Part shown: positions 53,563-62,154 of the stretch, piece by piece
Numbering within the stretch: the stretch's first letter is position 1
Layout: every line of letters starts with the position of its first letter
Source of the DNA: Caulobacter sp.
GTDB lineage: Bacteria; Pseudomonadota; Alphaproteobacteria; Caulobacterales; Caulobacteraceae
Assembly (NCBI GenBank): GCA_017745235.1
Contig: JAGHZU010000023.1
Span: forward strand, 1-62,154
Direction of reading: 5' to 3'
DNA length: 62,154 bases
Program-made: the position numbers and the translations under genes
The notes under the pieces: generated by a model
The model's database searches: none
What the model saw: only the letters and a program-made list of their open reading frames with translations
Told to the model about the DNA's origin: nothing

Positions 53563-54837
53563 ATGACCTGGACCAACAGCAAGGACGCCGCGCTGCGGGA
53601 GCGCGCCATGGCCGTGATCCCCAACGGCATGTATGGCCACCAGTCCGTCATGCTGCTGCCCGATGACTATCCGCAGTTCTTCGACCGCGCGCAGGGGGCC
53701 TACCTCTGGGACACCGACGGCAACCGCTATGTCGACTTTCTATGCGGCTACGGCCCCAACCTGTTCGGCTACGGCCACCCCGCGATCGACCAGGCCTATG
53801 TCGAGCGCATGAAGCAGGGCGACACCATGACCGGCCCTGGTCAGGCCATGGTCGAGCTGGCCGAAGCCTTGACCGCCCAGGTCAGCCATGCCGACTGGGC
53901 CATGTTCTGCAAGAACGGCACCGACGCCACGACCATGGCGATGATGATCGCCCGCAACTTCACCCAGAGGAAGACGATCGTCCTGGCCAAGGGGGCCTAT
54001 CACGGCGCCGCGCCCTGGTGCACTCCGCTGAAGAACGGCACGACCCCTTCCGACCGCGCCGACCAGGTGTTCTACGAGTACAACGACGTCGAGAGCCTGG
54101 AGGCCGCCGTGCGCGAGGCCGGTTCGGACCTGGCGGCGATCTTCGCCTCGCCGATCAAGCACGACACCTTCGTCGACCAGGAACTGCCCAATCCCGAATA
54201 CGCCCGCCGCGCCCGCGAGCTGTGCGACGAGCACGGCGCCCTGCTGATCGTCGATGACGTCCGCGCCGGTTTCCGCCTGGCCCGCGACTGCAGCTGGTCG
54301 CTGGTGAACGTGAAGCCGGACCTGTCGACCTGGGGCAAGGCCATCGCCAACGGCCATCCGATCTCGGCCCTGCTGGGCGCCGACATCGCCCGCTTCGCGG
54401 CGGCCACCATCTACGCCACCGGCTCGTTCTGGTTCTCGGCCGCGCCGATGGCCGCCTCCCTGGCGACGCTGAAGCTGATCCGCGAGACCGACTATCTGGA
54501 GCGCACCATCGCCCTGGGCGAACGCCTGCGCACGGGCCTGGACGAGGTGGCGGGCCGCCACGGCTTTGGGCTACGCCAGACCGGTCCCGCCCAACTGCCG
54601 CTGATCATGGTCGACGACGACCCGACCGGCGCCAAGGGCTACTTCTGGAACAACGCCCTGCTCAAGCGCGGCGTCTACTTCCACCCCTGGCACAACATGT
54701 TCATGACCACGGCCATGACCGACGCCGACATCGACTACACGATCCAAGCCGCCGACGACGCCTTCAAGCTGCTGAAGGCCGCCGGTCCGCTCGAGCCCGT
54801 GGCCAAGCTGGAGTTTCTGCACTCGGTGGCCGGCTGA
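53563..54837 (+). CDS. Class III aminotransferase, glutamate-1-semialdehyde aminomutase-like
   Basis: PLP enzyme of 424 residues, the usual length for this subgroup. It has the cofactor Asp in [12 protein letters not shown] (Asp231), the Schiff-base Lys259 in [12 protein letters not shown], and substrate-domain marks [20 protein letters not shown] and [13 protein letters not shown]. It is unlikely to be the tetrapyrrole enzyme itself: it sits in a catabolic divergon under a TetR operator and shows small changes in core motifs (DDV for DEV). It may transaminate an amino sugar, amino polyol or the aldehyde released by the aldolase. A GGAGGG lies 9 bp before the ATG. It is monocistronic, and msrA starts 148 bp further on. 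Confidence 0.88.
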   Translation: MTWTNSKDAALRERAMAVIPNGMYGHQSVMLLPDDYPQFFDRAQGAYLWDTDGNRYVDFLCGYGPNLFGYGHPAIDQAYVERMKQGDTMTGPGQAMVELAEALTAQVSHADWAMFCKNGTDATTMAMMIARNFTQRKTIVLAKGAYHGAAPWCTPLKNGTTPSDRADQVFYEYNDVESLEAAVREAGSDLAAIFASPIKHDTFVDQELPNPEYARRARELCDEHGALLIVDDVRAGFRLARDCSWSLVNVKPDLSTWGKAIANGHPISALLGADIARFAAATIYATGSFWFSAAPMAASLATLKLIRETDYLERTIALGERLRTGLDEVAGRHGFGLRQTGPAQLPLIMVDDDPTGAKGYFWNNALLKRGVYFHPWHNMFMTTAMTDADIDYTIQAADDAFKLLKAAGPLEPVAKLEFLHSVAG

Positions 54838-54985
54838 CGGCCCCGCTCCGATCAAGACCCCCGCCCCTTCTGCCGGCGCCAGGCGCGGGCGCGAGGCCTG
54901 GAAATCACCTCGCCGCCTTCCCACTTCTGCGATCAACTTGGTCCGCTCCGTCGCTCGGGGCGGGCTTTCGAAGGGGTTTGAGCTG

Positions 54986-55504
54986 ATGAGCACCAAGACC
55001 GAAACCGCCATCCTGGCCGGCGGCTGCTTCTGGGGCGTACAGGACCTGCTGCGCCGCTATCCCGGCGTCCTGAAGACCCGCGTCGGCTATTCCGGCGGCG
55101 ACACGCCCAACGCCACCTACCGCAATCACGGCGACCATGCTGAAGCGATCGAGATCCAGTTCGATCCGGCCGTCATCAGCTATCGCCAGTTGCTGGAATT
55201 CTTCTTCCAGATCCACGATCCGACCACGCGCGACCGTCAGGGCAACGACCTGGGACGCAGCTATCGGTCGGCGATCTTTTACACCTCCGAAGATCAGCGA
55301 CGCGTGGCTGAAGACACCATCGCCGACGTCGACGCCTCAGGACTGTGGCCCGGCAAGGTGGTGACCGAGGTCCAGGCCGCCGGCGACTTCTGGGAAGCCG
55401 AGCCCGAGCACCAGGACTATCTGGAGCGTATTCCCAACGGCTACACGTGCCACTTCATCCGCCCGGGCTGGCGCCTGCCCAAGCGCGAAGCCGCCGCCGG
55501 CTGA
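54986..55504 (+). CDS. msrA: Peptide-methionine (S)-S-oxide reductase
   Basis: Cytoplasmic repair enzyme of 172 residues that reduces methionine-S-sulfoxide in proteins. The catalytic motif AGGCFWGVQ has Cys14. Other family marks are [39 protein letters not shown] and FYTSEDQ. No second Cys is seen near the C-terminus except in GYTCHF, which could serve as the resolving residue. ATG 54986 is used because the catalytic motif then has normal placement. It seems unrelated to the neighbouring catabolic locus and shares a hairpin region with the convergent metY-like gene. Confidence 0.94.
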   Translation: MSTKTETAILAGGCFWGVQDLLRRYPGVLKTRVGYSGGDTPNATYRNHGDHAEAIEIQFDPAVISYRQLLEFFFQIHDPTTRDRQGNDLGRSYRSAIFYTSEDQRRVAEDTIADVDASGLWPGKVVTEVQAAGDFWEAEPEHQDYLERIPNGYTCHFIRPGWRLPKREAAAG

Positions 55505-55522
55505 TCAGATCACGACGACGGA

Positions 55523-55550
55523 GGCCTCCGGACCATGACGTCCGGAGGCC
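55523..55550. terminator. Hairpin between convergent msrA and metY-like genes
   Basis: GGCCTCCGGAC / GTCCGGAGGCC is a perfect 11-bp stem with a 6-base loop. Neither side has a T-run, so it may act with Rho or only stabilise the ends. Confidence 0.6.
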
Positions 55551-55572
55551 GGGCCGCTCCGTGAGCGAAGGC

Positions 55573-56889
55573 CTACTCCGCCGCGACCGCCAGCCCCTCG
55601 GCCGCCGACAGAGCCTGGTCGAGATCGGCCAGGATGTCCTCGATGTGCTCCAGACCCAACGACAGGCGGACATAGCCGTCCGACACGCCGGTGGCCGCCT
55701 GGTCCTCGGCGCTGAGCTGGGAATGGGTGGTCGAGGCCGGATGGATCGCCAGGCTGCGCGCGTCGCCGATGTTGGCCACATGGTAGAACAGCTTCAGGCT
55801 GTCGATGAACCGCCGCCCGGCCTCGCGCCCGCCGGCCAGTTCGAAACCCACAAGGCCGCCATAGCCGCCCGATAGATACCGATCGGCCCGCTCGCGTCGC
55901 AGTCCGTCCTGAAGCGAAGGGTGGATGACCTTGGTCACTTCGGATCGATTGGCCAGGAAGTGAGCCACCGACTGGGCGTTCTGCGAATGGCGCAGGATAC
56001 GCAGCGGCAGGGTCTCCACCCCCTGCAGGATCTGGAAGGCGTTGAAGGGCGACAGCGCCGCGCCCAGGTCGCGCAGTAGAACGGTGCGGGCGCGCAGGAT
56101 GTAGGCGATCGGCCCCAGGGGCTTGGCCGCCTCGACCCACACCGCGCCGTGATAGCTGGGATCGGGGGTGTTCAGCTGGGGCTGGCGCTCGGGATGGGCC
56201 GACCAGTCGAAATTGCCGCCGTCGATGATGACGCCGCCGATCGAGGTGCCATGGCCGCCGATGTATTTGGTGGTCGAATAGACCACGATCGCCGCGCCGT
56301 GCTCGAAAGGCCGCGCCAGCAGGGGCGCGGCGGTATTGTCGACAATCAGCGGCACGCCAAGGCGCCGACCGATCTCGGCCACCTCGGCGATCGGAAAGAC
56401 CGTCAGCTTCGGATTGGGCAGGGTCTCGGCGTAGTAGGCTCGCGTACGCTCGTCGGTAGCCCGGGCGAAGGCCTGGGGATCCTCGGGATCGACGAACCGG
56501 ACTTCGACGCCTTGGTCGCGCAAGGTGTTGGCGAACAGGTTCCAGGTGCCGCCATAGAGGTCTGTCGAGCTGACGATATTGTCCCCGGCCCGCGCCAGGT
56601 TCTGGATCGCCAGGGCGGAAGCGGCCTGGCCCGACGCCACGGCCAGGGCGGCGGCCCCGCCTTCCAACGCCGCCAGGCGCTGCTCCAGGATGTCGGTCGT
56701 GGGATTGCCGATGCGGGTATAGATGTTCCCCAGCTGGCGCAGGGCGAACAGGTCGGCGGCGTGTTCGGCGCTTTGGAACTGATAGGACGTCGTCTGATAG
56801 ATCGGCGGAGCGACGGCGCCTGTTGTGGGATCGGCCCGCCAGCCAGCATGCAGGGCCAGGGTTTCGGGATGCAGCTTGCGGTCGGACAT
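55573..56889 (-). CDS. metY: O-acetylhomoserine sulfhydrylase-like PLP enzyme
   Basis: Cys/Met-metabolism PLP enzyme of 438 residues, most like O-acetylhomoserine aminocarboxypropyltransferase, which makes homocysteine from sulfide. It carries the PLP Lys208 in YSTTKYIGGHGTSIGG, the cofactor Asp in LIVDNTAAPLLARPFEHGA, and LGNIYTRIGNPTTDILEQR. MetY-type proteins are about 430 residues, longer than cystathionine gamma-synthases (about 390), which supports this call. AGGAG lies 8 bp before ATG 56889. No SAM riboswitch was recognised in the 118-bp upstream gap. Confidence 0.9.
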   Translation of the reverse strand: MSDRKLHPETLALHAGWRADPTTGAVAPPIYQTTSYQFQSAEHAADLFALRQLGNIYTRIGNPTTDILEQRLAALEGGAAALAVASGQAASALAIQNLARAGDNIVSSTDLYGGTWNLFANTLRDQGVEVRFVDPEDPQAFARATDERTRAYYAETLPNPKLTVFPIAEVAEIGRRLGVPLIVDNTAAPLLARPFEHGAAIVVYSTTKYIGGHGTSIGGVIIDGGNFDWSAHPERQPQLNTPDPSYHGAVWVEAAKPLGPIAYILRARTVLLRDLGAALSPFNAFQILQGVETLPLRILRHSQNAQSVAHFLANRSEVTKVIHPSLQDGLRRERADRYLSGGYGGLVGFELAGGREAGRRFIDSLKLFYHVANIGDARSLAIHPASTTHSQLSAEDQAATGVSDGYVRLSLGLEHIEDILADLDQALSAAEGLAVAAE

Positions 56890-57007
56890 CGGACGTCTCC
56901 TTGAAATTGGAGCCGAAAACCTAGCCTCGCCGAACGCCTTGCGGCGCGCTCGATAATCTCGCGCCAAGGGCAGAAATCCTCATGGCCGTCCGGCAAGGCT
57001 GGATCGT

Positions 57008-58261
57008 TCACTCCTTCGCGGGATTGGCCAGCTTGCCGCCGACGATCTTCTGGAAGGTCTCCAGCGGACAAAGGGTCGGCTCGCCCTTCACGCCGCAGCC
57101 CGGGAGCGCGAAGTAAGCATAGGAAGGAGGATTGGCGGCGGTAAGGGGCTGGAGCTCGCGCAACTGATCCATGCTCTGGGCGGTGTAGAAGGCCCGCACG
57201 AACGGCTTGCCGGCCCCATCGCGGACCAGCTCAAAACCCATCGCTCCGCCGGGCGGCGGGTCGTCCCGCGGATAGTCGGCGGCGGCGAAGTGGGCGTCGA
57301 GGAAGCCGCGCAGGGCGGCGATGTTGGTGTCGTGGCCGACCAACATGGTCAGCTTGCCGCCCGTGCCCTCTACGCCACCCAGCGCGTTCAGCACGACCTG
57401 GGCGATCGGCGCGGCGTAGCGCTCGGCGATGTAGGGCGCGCCCACCTCGTAGTGGAACTTCACCGTATGAAAGCGAAGCATGGCCTGGATGTCCGCCTTG
57501 GAGGCCCGCCCCCAACCGACCTCGCTCATCGGCTTGCCTTCGACATATTCCAGCAGCACCGTCTGGCCGGCGGTCGAAGCTACCGACAGTGCGCCCCTCA
57601 GGTCGGGCGTGTCGCCTTTGTTGGCCTTCAGCTCCGACGGCTTGCCGGCGATGCCGCAGCCGGCCTTGGTCGCCTCGTCGCAGCCCAGGACGCGTTGTAG
57701 GACCGCGAAGTCGGCGGCGTGCGCCCGGGCCTCGGCGGCGACGCCGGGCTTCTGACGCTGGGCGGCCCTCAAGGCGAGGTCGCCGTCGATGCCCTCGGCC
57801 GGGTGGAAGATGGGATCGTTGGCCTCATCGTCGGGATGGGCCACTTTCAGGCCACACCCCGGTTGCAAGCCCTCGACGAACATCTCGGCCGTCTTGATCG
57901 CCCGCGACTTGCCGCTGGCCCAGGCGACGATGTCGCCTTGCGCGGCGCAGCCGTCGCGCGGCAGCAACCCGCGCGACGCCAGGAAGGTGCGGTAATAGGC
58001 GCCCATCAGGCGAGCCCCTTCTCCGCCATGTGGCGTCAGCTCGCCATAGGGCGTGCTCCAACTGGACCAGGGCTGGGCGGTCGTGCCCACAGGCGTGGCC
58101 GGCGACTTGGTGGGCGGTCGAACGCTGTGCCGCATGACCATGACCACACGCTCCAGCTTCAGGTCGCCCGTCGGACCAGCCGCAGCCTGGGCCGCCCCCG
58201 CCGCCAGCAGCGGAACCATGGCCATCGCGGCCGCCATCAATGTCTTTCGAAGCCTCGCCAT
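57008..58261 (-). CDS. Histidine acid phosphatase, exported
   Basis: Secreted phosphatase of about 417 residues in the branch 2 histidine phosphatase superfamily (glucose-1-phosphatase/phytase type). A signal peptide (MARLRKTLMAAAMAMVPLLA, then AGAAQA) is followed by the catalytic RHSVRPP near residue 44 (the nucleophile His; the usual RHG has Ser here) and the proton-donor motif GHDTNIAAL. Several Cys pairs suggest disulfides. GGGAGGGG precedes ATG 58261. It is not in an operon. Its target may be sugar phosphates or phytate, in line with PhoD elsewhere in the window. Confidence 0.88.
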   Translation of the reverse strand: MARLRKTLMAAAMAMVPLLAAGAAQAAAGPTGDLKLERVVMVMRHSVRPPTKSPATPVGTTAQPWSSWSTPYGELTPHGGEGARLMGAYYRTFLASRGLLPRDGCAAQGDIVAWASGKSRAIKTAEMFVEGLQPGCGLKVAHPDDEANDPIFHPAEGIDGDLALRAAQRQKPGVAAEARAHAADFAVLQRVLGCDEATKAGCGIAGKPSELKANKGDTPDLRGALSVASTAGQTVLLEYVEGKPMSEVGWGRASKADIQAMLRFHTVKFHYEVGAPYIAERYAAPIAQVVLNALGGVEGTGGKLTMLVGHDTNIAALRGFLDAHFAAADYPRDDPPPGGAMGFELVRDGAGKPFVRAFYTAQSMDQLRELQPLTAANPPSYAYFALPGCGVKGEPTLCPLETFQKIVGGKLANPAKE

Positions 58262-58843
58262 AACCCCTCCCTCGCGGCCGCTTTCGCAAGCGCGGCCATT
58301 CAACGCCATCCAGGAACCGGTGCGGGCTTCGCCCGCCTGGCGTCAGAGCAGGCGTCTAGTCAGATTCCGCGTACAGATTACGACAAGAGGAAATTTGCAG
58401 GCGGCCGCGCGACCGGCCGAACAACCGGCGCGTCGAGGCCCTGCGCGACGCCTTCAACCGCGGGCACACCGGCCTGCCAAAGGGGTGGCGCACTGGAGAA
58501 AGCCAAGGGTCTGCGGCGTCGGAGACGCATGGTCTGGCGGGCCATCACCGGTTGAAGCGGACGCCGAACTTGCCGGAATAGGCGTATCCCTGCCATCGAT
58601 GTTCCACGAACAGCGATTGAGATGGAGGACCGGGCGACGTGACAACCGCACGATGGCTCCGTGGTTCAGCTCCAGCCAGGCCGAGCCGGCCTTGGTCGGT
58701 GTCGGCCAACGCACCGGCCCTCAAATCGCCTCCGACACCGCGCATGGGCGAGATGGAACCTTCGCCGTCTTTCCGCCTCCAACCTAAGCTCTATCACAGC
58801 TTGGCCTTGCAAGCTGCGGCCCGTTGATCAGGAGTTCCTCAGC
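58262..58843. other. Gene-poor 582-bp gap
   Basis: No convincing gene, RNA or operator was found here. Short frames occur on both strands but none has a good start and length. The only coding-like trace is a possible receptor C-terminus at 58545-58628. The right end must hold the cfa promoter. Confidence 0.6.
58545..58628 (-). pseudogene. Possible remnant of a TonB-dependent receptor C-terminus
   Basis: One minus-strand frame reads SLFVEHRWQGYAYSGKFG then VRFNR and a stop. The pattern of alternating aromatic residues with a final beta strand (GKFGVRF) resembles the end of TBDR barrels. Upstream sequence in this frame is not barrel-like, so if real it is a decayed fragment. Chance is possible. 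Confidence 0.35.
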
Positions 58844-60082
58844 GTGTCTCTTGGCTTCTCCCTGCTGGAACGGGCCCTGACGCCCATCGTCACCTCCGGG
58901 TCTCTGGAGATGATCGCGCCATCCGGTCGGCGGTTCGTCCTGGGAGACGAGTCCGGCCCGCCGGTCGTCGTGCGCTTCAGCGACAACGCCGCGATCTGGG
59001 CGCTTCTGCTGGATCCGGACCTGCGCATGGGCGAGCTCTACAGCGACGGCCGACTAACCCTGGATTCCGGCGACATTCTCGACTTCCTGGATTTGGTCCT
59101 GCGCAACGCCAACGACGTGCGCCCATCCCTACCCGTCAGACTGGTCGACCGAGCGCGCACGGCTGTGCAACTCTGGGGTCAACGGAACGATCCCGGCCGC
59201 TCCCGCCGCAACGTCGCTCACCACTACGACCTTGGCGACGAGCTCTACGCCCTGTTCCTGGACCCGGACTGGCAATATTCCTGCGCCTACTTCGAGCATC
59301 CCGGCCAGAGCCTGGAAGAAGCCCAACTGGCCAAGAAGCGGCACATCGCAGCCAAGATGTGCCTGGCGCCTCACCACCGGGTGCTGGACATCGGCTGCGG
59401 CTGGGGCGGCATGGCGCTGTATCTGGCCCAGGTTGCGGACGTGGCTCACGTACTGGGCGTCACCCTGTCCAGCGAGCAGATCGAACGGGCGCGCCGGCGG
59501 GTCGAACCTGGCCTGGCTTCGCGCGTCCGCTTCGAACTGACCGACTACCGCGCGGTGAAGGAACAGTTCGACCGGATCGTCTCGGTTGGCATGTTCGAGC
59601 ACGTCGGCCTGGGTCACTATGAGGAGTTCTTCGCCACCTGCCGGGAGCGCCTGACGCCTGACGGCGTGATGCTGCTGCACACCATCGGCTGCTCGGACGC
59701 CCCCAGCGTCACCAACCCGTGGATCACCAAGTACATCTTCCCCGGTGGTCACCTGCCATCGCTGTCCGATATCCTCAAGGCGGTCGAGCGGAACGACCTG
59801 ATCGTCACCGACATCGAGATCCTGCGCCTGCACTACGCCCAGACCCTGGCGGCCTGGCGCGCCAACTTCCTGGCCCGGCGCGATGAAGCCGCGCGCCTCT
59901 TTGACGAGCGCTTCTGTCGGATGTGGGACTATTATCTGGCCATGTCGGAAGCCGCCTTCAGGTACGAGAACGTCGTGGTCTTCCAGCTTCAGATCACGCG
60001 CCGGCAGGACGCTGCTCCGCTCAAACGCGACTATGTCCGTGACGCTGAGGATCGGCTGCGCGACCGCGAGAACGCGGCATGA
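58844..60082 (+). CDS. cfa: Cyclopropane-fatty-acyl-phospholipid synthase
   Basis: SAM-dependent enzyme of 412 residues that adds a methylene bridge to unsaturated membrane acyl chains. N-terminal lipid-binding part (FVLGDESGPPVVVRFSDN, LLLDPDLRMGELYSDG), then the methyltransferase with HHYDLGDELYALFLDPDWQY, SAM loop VLDIGCGWGGMALYLA, and SVGMFEHVGLGHYEEFF, all typical. I start it at GTG 58844, which has AGGAG 9 bp upstream; the frame is open further upstream without family similarity. It overlaps the response-regulator start by four bases (ATGA), so enzyme and two-component system form one operon, linking membrane cyclopropanation to a sensed signal. Confidence 0.92.
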   Translation: MSLGFSLLERALTPIVTSGSLEMIAPSGRRFVLGDESGPPVVVRFSDNAAIWALLLDPDLRMGELYSDGRLTLDSGDILDFLDLVLRNANDVRPSLPVRLVDRARTAVQLWGQRNDPGRSRRNVAHHYDLGDELYALFLDPDWQYSCAYFEHPGQSLEEAQLAKKRHIAAKMCLAPHHRVLDIGCGWGGMALYLAQVADVAHVLGVTLSSEQIERARRRVEPGLASRVRFELTDYRAVKEQFDRIVSVGMFEHVGLGHYEEFFATCRERLTPDGVMLLHTIGCSDAPSVTNPWITKYIFPGGHLPSLSDILKAVERNDLIVTDIEILRLHYAQTLAAWRANFLARRDEAARLFDERFCRMWDYYLAMSEAAFRYENVVVFQLQITRRQDAAPLKRDYVRDAEDRLRDRENAA

Positions 60083-60735
60083 AGCTGCTGCTGGTCGAGG
60101 ACGACGCCATGCTGGGCGCGGCGATGAAACGGGGCCTCGAAAAGGCCGGCTACGTCGTCGACTGGGCCCAGGACGGCGACGAGGCGCTGGGCGGCCTTTC
60201 CGCCCAGACCTACGCGACGGTGATCCTCGACCTTTCCCTGCCCCATCTGGACGGACTTGAGGTGCTCAAGCGCCTGCGCGACCGCCGCGACACGACGCCG
60301 GTCATCATCGTCACGGCGCGCGGCCGGGGCGACCAGAAGATCGACGGGCTGGACGCCGGGGCCGACGACTATCTGGTCAAGCCCTTCGACCTGGACGAAC
60401 TGCTGGCCCGCATCCGGGCCCAGATCCGCCGGGCCGAGGGACGGATCAACGACCTGCTGCGGGTCAAGGACGTCACGCTCGACATCGGCGCCCGCCGCGT
60501 GAACCGTGGCGAGACGCCGGTGCAGATGACCGCAAAGGAGCTGCGGGTGCTGGACGTCCTGATGCGCCGGGCCGGGCGCTTCGTCAGCAAGGACGACCTG
60601 GAGAACGTCCTCTACGACGCGGCCGGCGGCGCGGAGAGCAACACCATCGAGGTCACCATCTACGCCCTGCGCAAGAAGCTGGGCTCGGACTTCATCCTCA
60701 CGGCCCGCGGGCTCGGCTACATGGTGGGCAAATGA
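60079..60735 (+). CDS. OmpR/PhoB-family response regulator (cfa operon)
   Basis: Response regulator of 218 residues: receiver domain with ED8-D9, phosphoacceptor Asp51 (VILDLSLPHLDG) and Lys in DDYLVKPFDLDEL, then a winged-helix domain ending NTIEVTIYALRKKLGSD and ARGLGYMVGK. Its closest style is the QseB/PmrA group. It overlaps cfa and the kinase gene by four bases each, so all three are translated together. It probably controls cfa and its own operon, and perhaps envelope genes. Confidence 0.92.
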   Translation: MKLLLVEDDAMLGAAMKRGLEKAGYVVDWAQDGDEALGGLSAQTYATVILDLSLPHLDGLEVLKRLRDRRDTTPVIIVTARGRGDQKIDGLDAGADDYLVKPFDLDELLARIRAQIRRAEGRINDLLRVKDVTLDIGARRVNRGETPVQMTAKELRVLDVLMRRAGRFVSKDDLENVLYDAAGGAESNTIEVTIYALRKKLGSDFILTARGLGYMVGK

Positions 60736-62132
60736 AGACGCCGCGGGTCCGGCGCGTCTCCCTGGCCGGGCGTCTCTTCGGCCGGATGACCCTCCTGTTG
60801 ATCGCCATCATGGTGACGGTCGGCACGATGATGTTCTGGACCGCTCACGACGAGATCAACAAGGTTTATGACGGCCAGTTGATCACCGGCGCCAACGTCC
60901 TTCGGGCTCTGATGAGCGACGAGATCAAGGAGCGTGGCCAGAACACCGACATCGACGCGTCCTTCGAGGTGGGGGATGAGTGGCTGAGCGCGGAAGATCG
61001 CAAGGCTTTCGACGCCTATGCCGACTGGCGCATGTTCCGGATCTGGAAGAAAGGCCGGCTGGTCCTGGGTTCCGACACCGGCCCGAAGCTGCCCCCTCCC
61101 CCCAGCGGCCAGAAGGGTTTCCAGATCGAGCACGTCGCCGGCAAGAGCTGGCGCGTCTTCAATCTGCCGGTGCGCGAGGCCGACGTGATGATCCAGGTCG
61201 GCGAGCGCACCAGCATTCGCGCGGTGCTGGTGCGCCGCATCCTGGTCGAATTGGCGATCCCGCTCCTGCTGGTTTTGCCAGCCAGCCTGGCCCTGATCTG
61301 GCTGGCGCTCAACGGGGGTTTGCGCGCGCTCCGAGCGCTGGTTGCGGCCATCGGCGGACGCAGTTCCCGCGACCTCAGCCCGCTCGACATCGACGCCTGG
61401 CCGCTGGACCTGCAACCGCTGGCGGGTTCGGTCAACGACCTGTTGTTTCGCCTCCAGCGCAGCTACGAGCACGAGCGCCAGTTCATCGACAGCGCGGCCC
61501 ACCAACTGCGCACGCCTCTGGCCGCCTTGAATCTCCAGGCTCAGCTGATCTCGCAGGAGGACGATCCGATCGAACGCGCCGCCCAGGCCCGGCAGTTGCG
61601 CGAGGGCGTGGCGCGGGCCAGCGAACTGACGGAACAGCTGCTGACGCTGGCGCGGCTGGGTCCCCAGATCGGCCGCGACCTGGTCGCCGACCTGCGCGCC
61701 GAAGCGGCCACCGTTCTCGCCGAGATCGCCGTCGTGGCCGCGGCCAAGAACGTGGCCCTGGCGCTGGAGGGCGAGGCGCCGATCGTCAAGGGCGATCCGG
61801 CCCTGGTTCGGCTGATCCTGGCCAATCTGGTCGAGAACGCCGTCAATCACGCCCCGCCTGGCACTGAGGTCCAGGTCCTGCTGTCAGCCGATCGCCGCAT
61901 GGGTTGGGTGAGCGTCGCCGATCAGGGCCCCGGCATAGCCCCGACCGAGCGCGATCGGGTTTTCCAGCGCTTCTATCGCGGCCCGGACGCCCGTGGATCG
62001 GGCTCTGGACTGGGCCTGGCGATCGTGGAGGAAGCCGCCCGCGTCCTGGGAGGCCTGGTGACCCTGGACGACCGCGATGACGGCGAGGCGGGGCTGGAGG
62101 CGCGCCTGGGCCTCTTCAAGGCCGCGCCCTAG
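60732..62132 (+). CDS. QseC-like sensor histidine kinase (cfa operon)
   Basis: Membrane sensor kinase of 466 residues. Two membrane helices (about 20-40, TLLLIAIMVTVGTMMFW, and about 175-196, AIPLLLVLPASLALIWLALN) bracket a periplasmic domain of about 130 residues. Then HAMP-like linker, dimerisation helix AAHQLRTPLAALNLQAQL (His257), and ATPase domain with NLVENAVNHAP, DQGPGIAP and GSGLGLAIV. The arrangement is like QseC/PmrB. It ends 22 bp before the window edge. The signal is unknown; a membrane-stress or pH cue would fit control of cyclopropane fatty acids. Confidence 0.9.
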   Translation: MKTPRVRRVSLAGRLFGRMTLLLIAIMVTVGTMMFWTAHDEINKVYDGQLITGANVLRALMSDEIKERGQNTDIDASFEVGDEWLSAEDRKAFDAYADWRMFRIWKKGRLVLGSDTGPKLPPPPSGQKGFQIEHVAGKSWRVFNLPVREADVMIQVGERTSIRAVLVRRILVELAIPLLLVLPASLALIWLALNGGLRALRALVAAIGGRSSRDLSPLDIDAWPLDLQPLAGSVNDLLFRLQRSYEHERQFIDSAAHQLRTPLAALNLQAQLISQEDDPIERAAQARQLREGVARASELTEQLLTLARLGPQIGRDLVADLRAEAATVLAEIAVVAAAKNVALALEGEAPIVKGDPALVRLILANLVENAVNHAPPGTEVQVLLSADRRMGWVSVADQGPGIAPTERDRVFQRFYRGPDARGSGSGLGLAIVEEAARVLGGLVTLDDRDDGEAGLEARLGLFKAAP

Positions 62133-62154
62133 GGTCTGGACTCAATTGAGCCAG

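Noticed and set aside
53563..54837. hemL (tetrapyrrole glutamate-1-semialdehyde aminomutase)
   Set aside because: Overall likeness is to this family, but alphaproteobacteria make 5-aminolevulinate by the HemA synthase route, and the context is a TetR-controlled catabolic operon.
56890..57007. SAM riboswitch upstream of the metY-like gene
   Set aside because: I looked for the SAM-II and SAM/SAH consensus elements common before Met genes in alphaproteobacteria and did not find them.
1..62154. Mobile elements, prophage, CRISPR arrays, tRNA or rRNA genes
   Set aside because: No transposase or integrase motifs, no terminal inverted repeats, no regularly spaced repeat arrays and no cloverleaf or rRNA sequence were seen.

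Overview
The window is a GC-rich chromosomal segment from an alphaproteobacterium, most likely Caulobacter or a close relative. The clues are a LysR gene divergent from ilvD (the ilvR-ilvD arrangement known in Caulobacter), seven TonB-dependent outer-membrane receptors (TBDRs) in 62 kb, three FecI/FecR-type signalling pairs and many Tat-exported enzymes. I saw no rRNA, tRNA, CRISPR array, insertion sequence or integrase. Codon use looks uniform. Reading is by eye only, so family names rest on motifs and remembered homologues.

Layout. 1-2410: cyoA-cyoB of a bo3-type quinol oxidase (cyoB runs off the left edge). 2661-6104: an MHS-type MFS transporter facing a PhoQ/PhoP-like two-component pair. 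6247-8832: a TBDR with a Gly/Pro-rich insert. 8925-15177: cassette 1 (ECF sigma, FecR, STN-type TBDR, Tat-exported alpha/alpha-barrel-like protein). 15198-18043: ilvD and divergent ilvR. 18040-24662 (minus): cassette 2 (ECF sigma, FecR, STN-type TBDR, PhoD phosphatase). 24797-31966 (minus): cassette 3 (ECF sigma, FecR, STN-type TBDR, pectin methylesterase), followed by a propeller-like secreted protein gene broken by an in-frame amber codon. 32245-40522: an M19 dipeptidase, two paralogous four-helix membrane proteins, a DUF6152-like exported protein, a class II c-type cytochrome, a CysB-type LysR regulator, a conserved exported protein and a TBDR. 40584-43960: a TBDR divergent from a ToxR-like membrane-anchored regulator. 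44200-47575: an MFS transporter and a MASE1 hybrid histidine kinase. 47743-54837: a TetR-centred catabolic locus (TBDR, TetR, MFS, FucA-like aldolase, PfkB kinase, class III aminotransferase). 54986-58261: msrA, a MetY-like sulfhydrylase, and a histidine acid phosphatase. 58844-62132: cfa with a two-component pair.

How the genes work together. The region is an outer-membrane nutrient-acquisition platform. The three sigma/FecR cassettes share one gene order, and only their TBDRs carry the STN signalling domain. The TBDRs near other regulators (two-component, LysR, ToxR-like, TetR) lack it. Each cassette ends in a Tat-exported enzyme that fits a scavenging role (phosphoester, pectin, an unidentified polymer).

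The strongest candidate for an undescribed system is 47.7-54.8 kb. A nearly identical operator (GATAGT-N4-ACTATC type) lies in front of the TBDR-tetR unit and in the divergent promoter between the kinase-aldolase-MFS operon and the aminotransferase. This ties outer-membrane uptake, inner-membrane transport, transamination, phosphorylation and DHAP-forming aldol cleavage into one predicted TetR regulon for an unidentified, possibly amino-sugar or amino-polyol, substrate. Other points for follow-up are three 11-bp-phased repeats in the ToxR-like gene leader and a possible copper/heme module at 33.5-35.6 kb.
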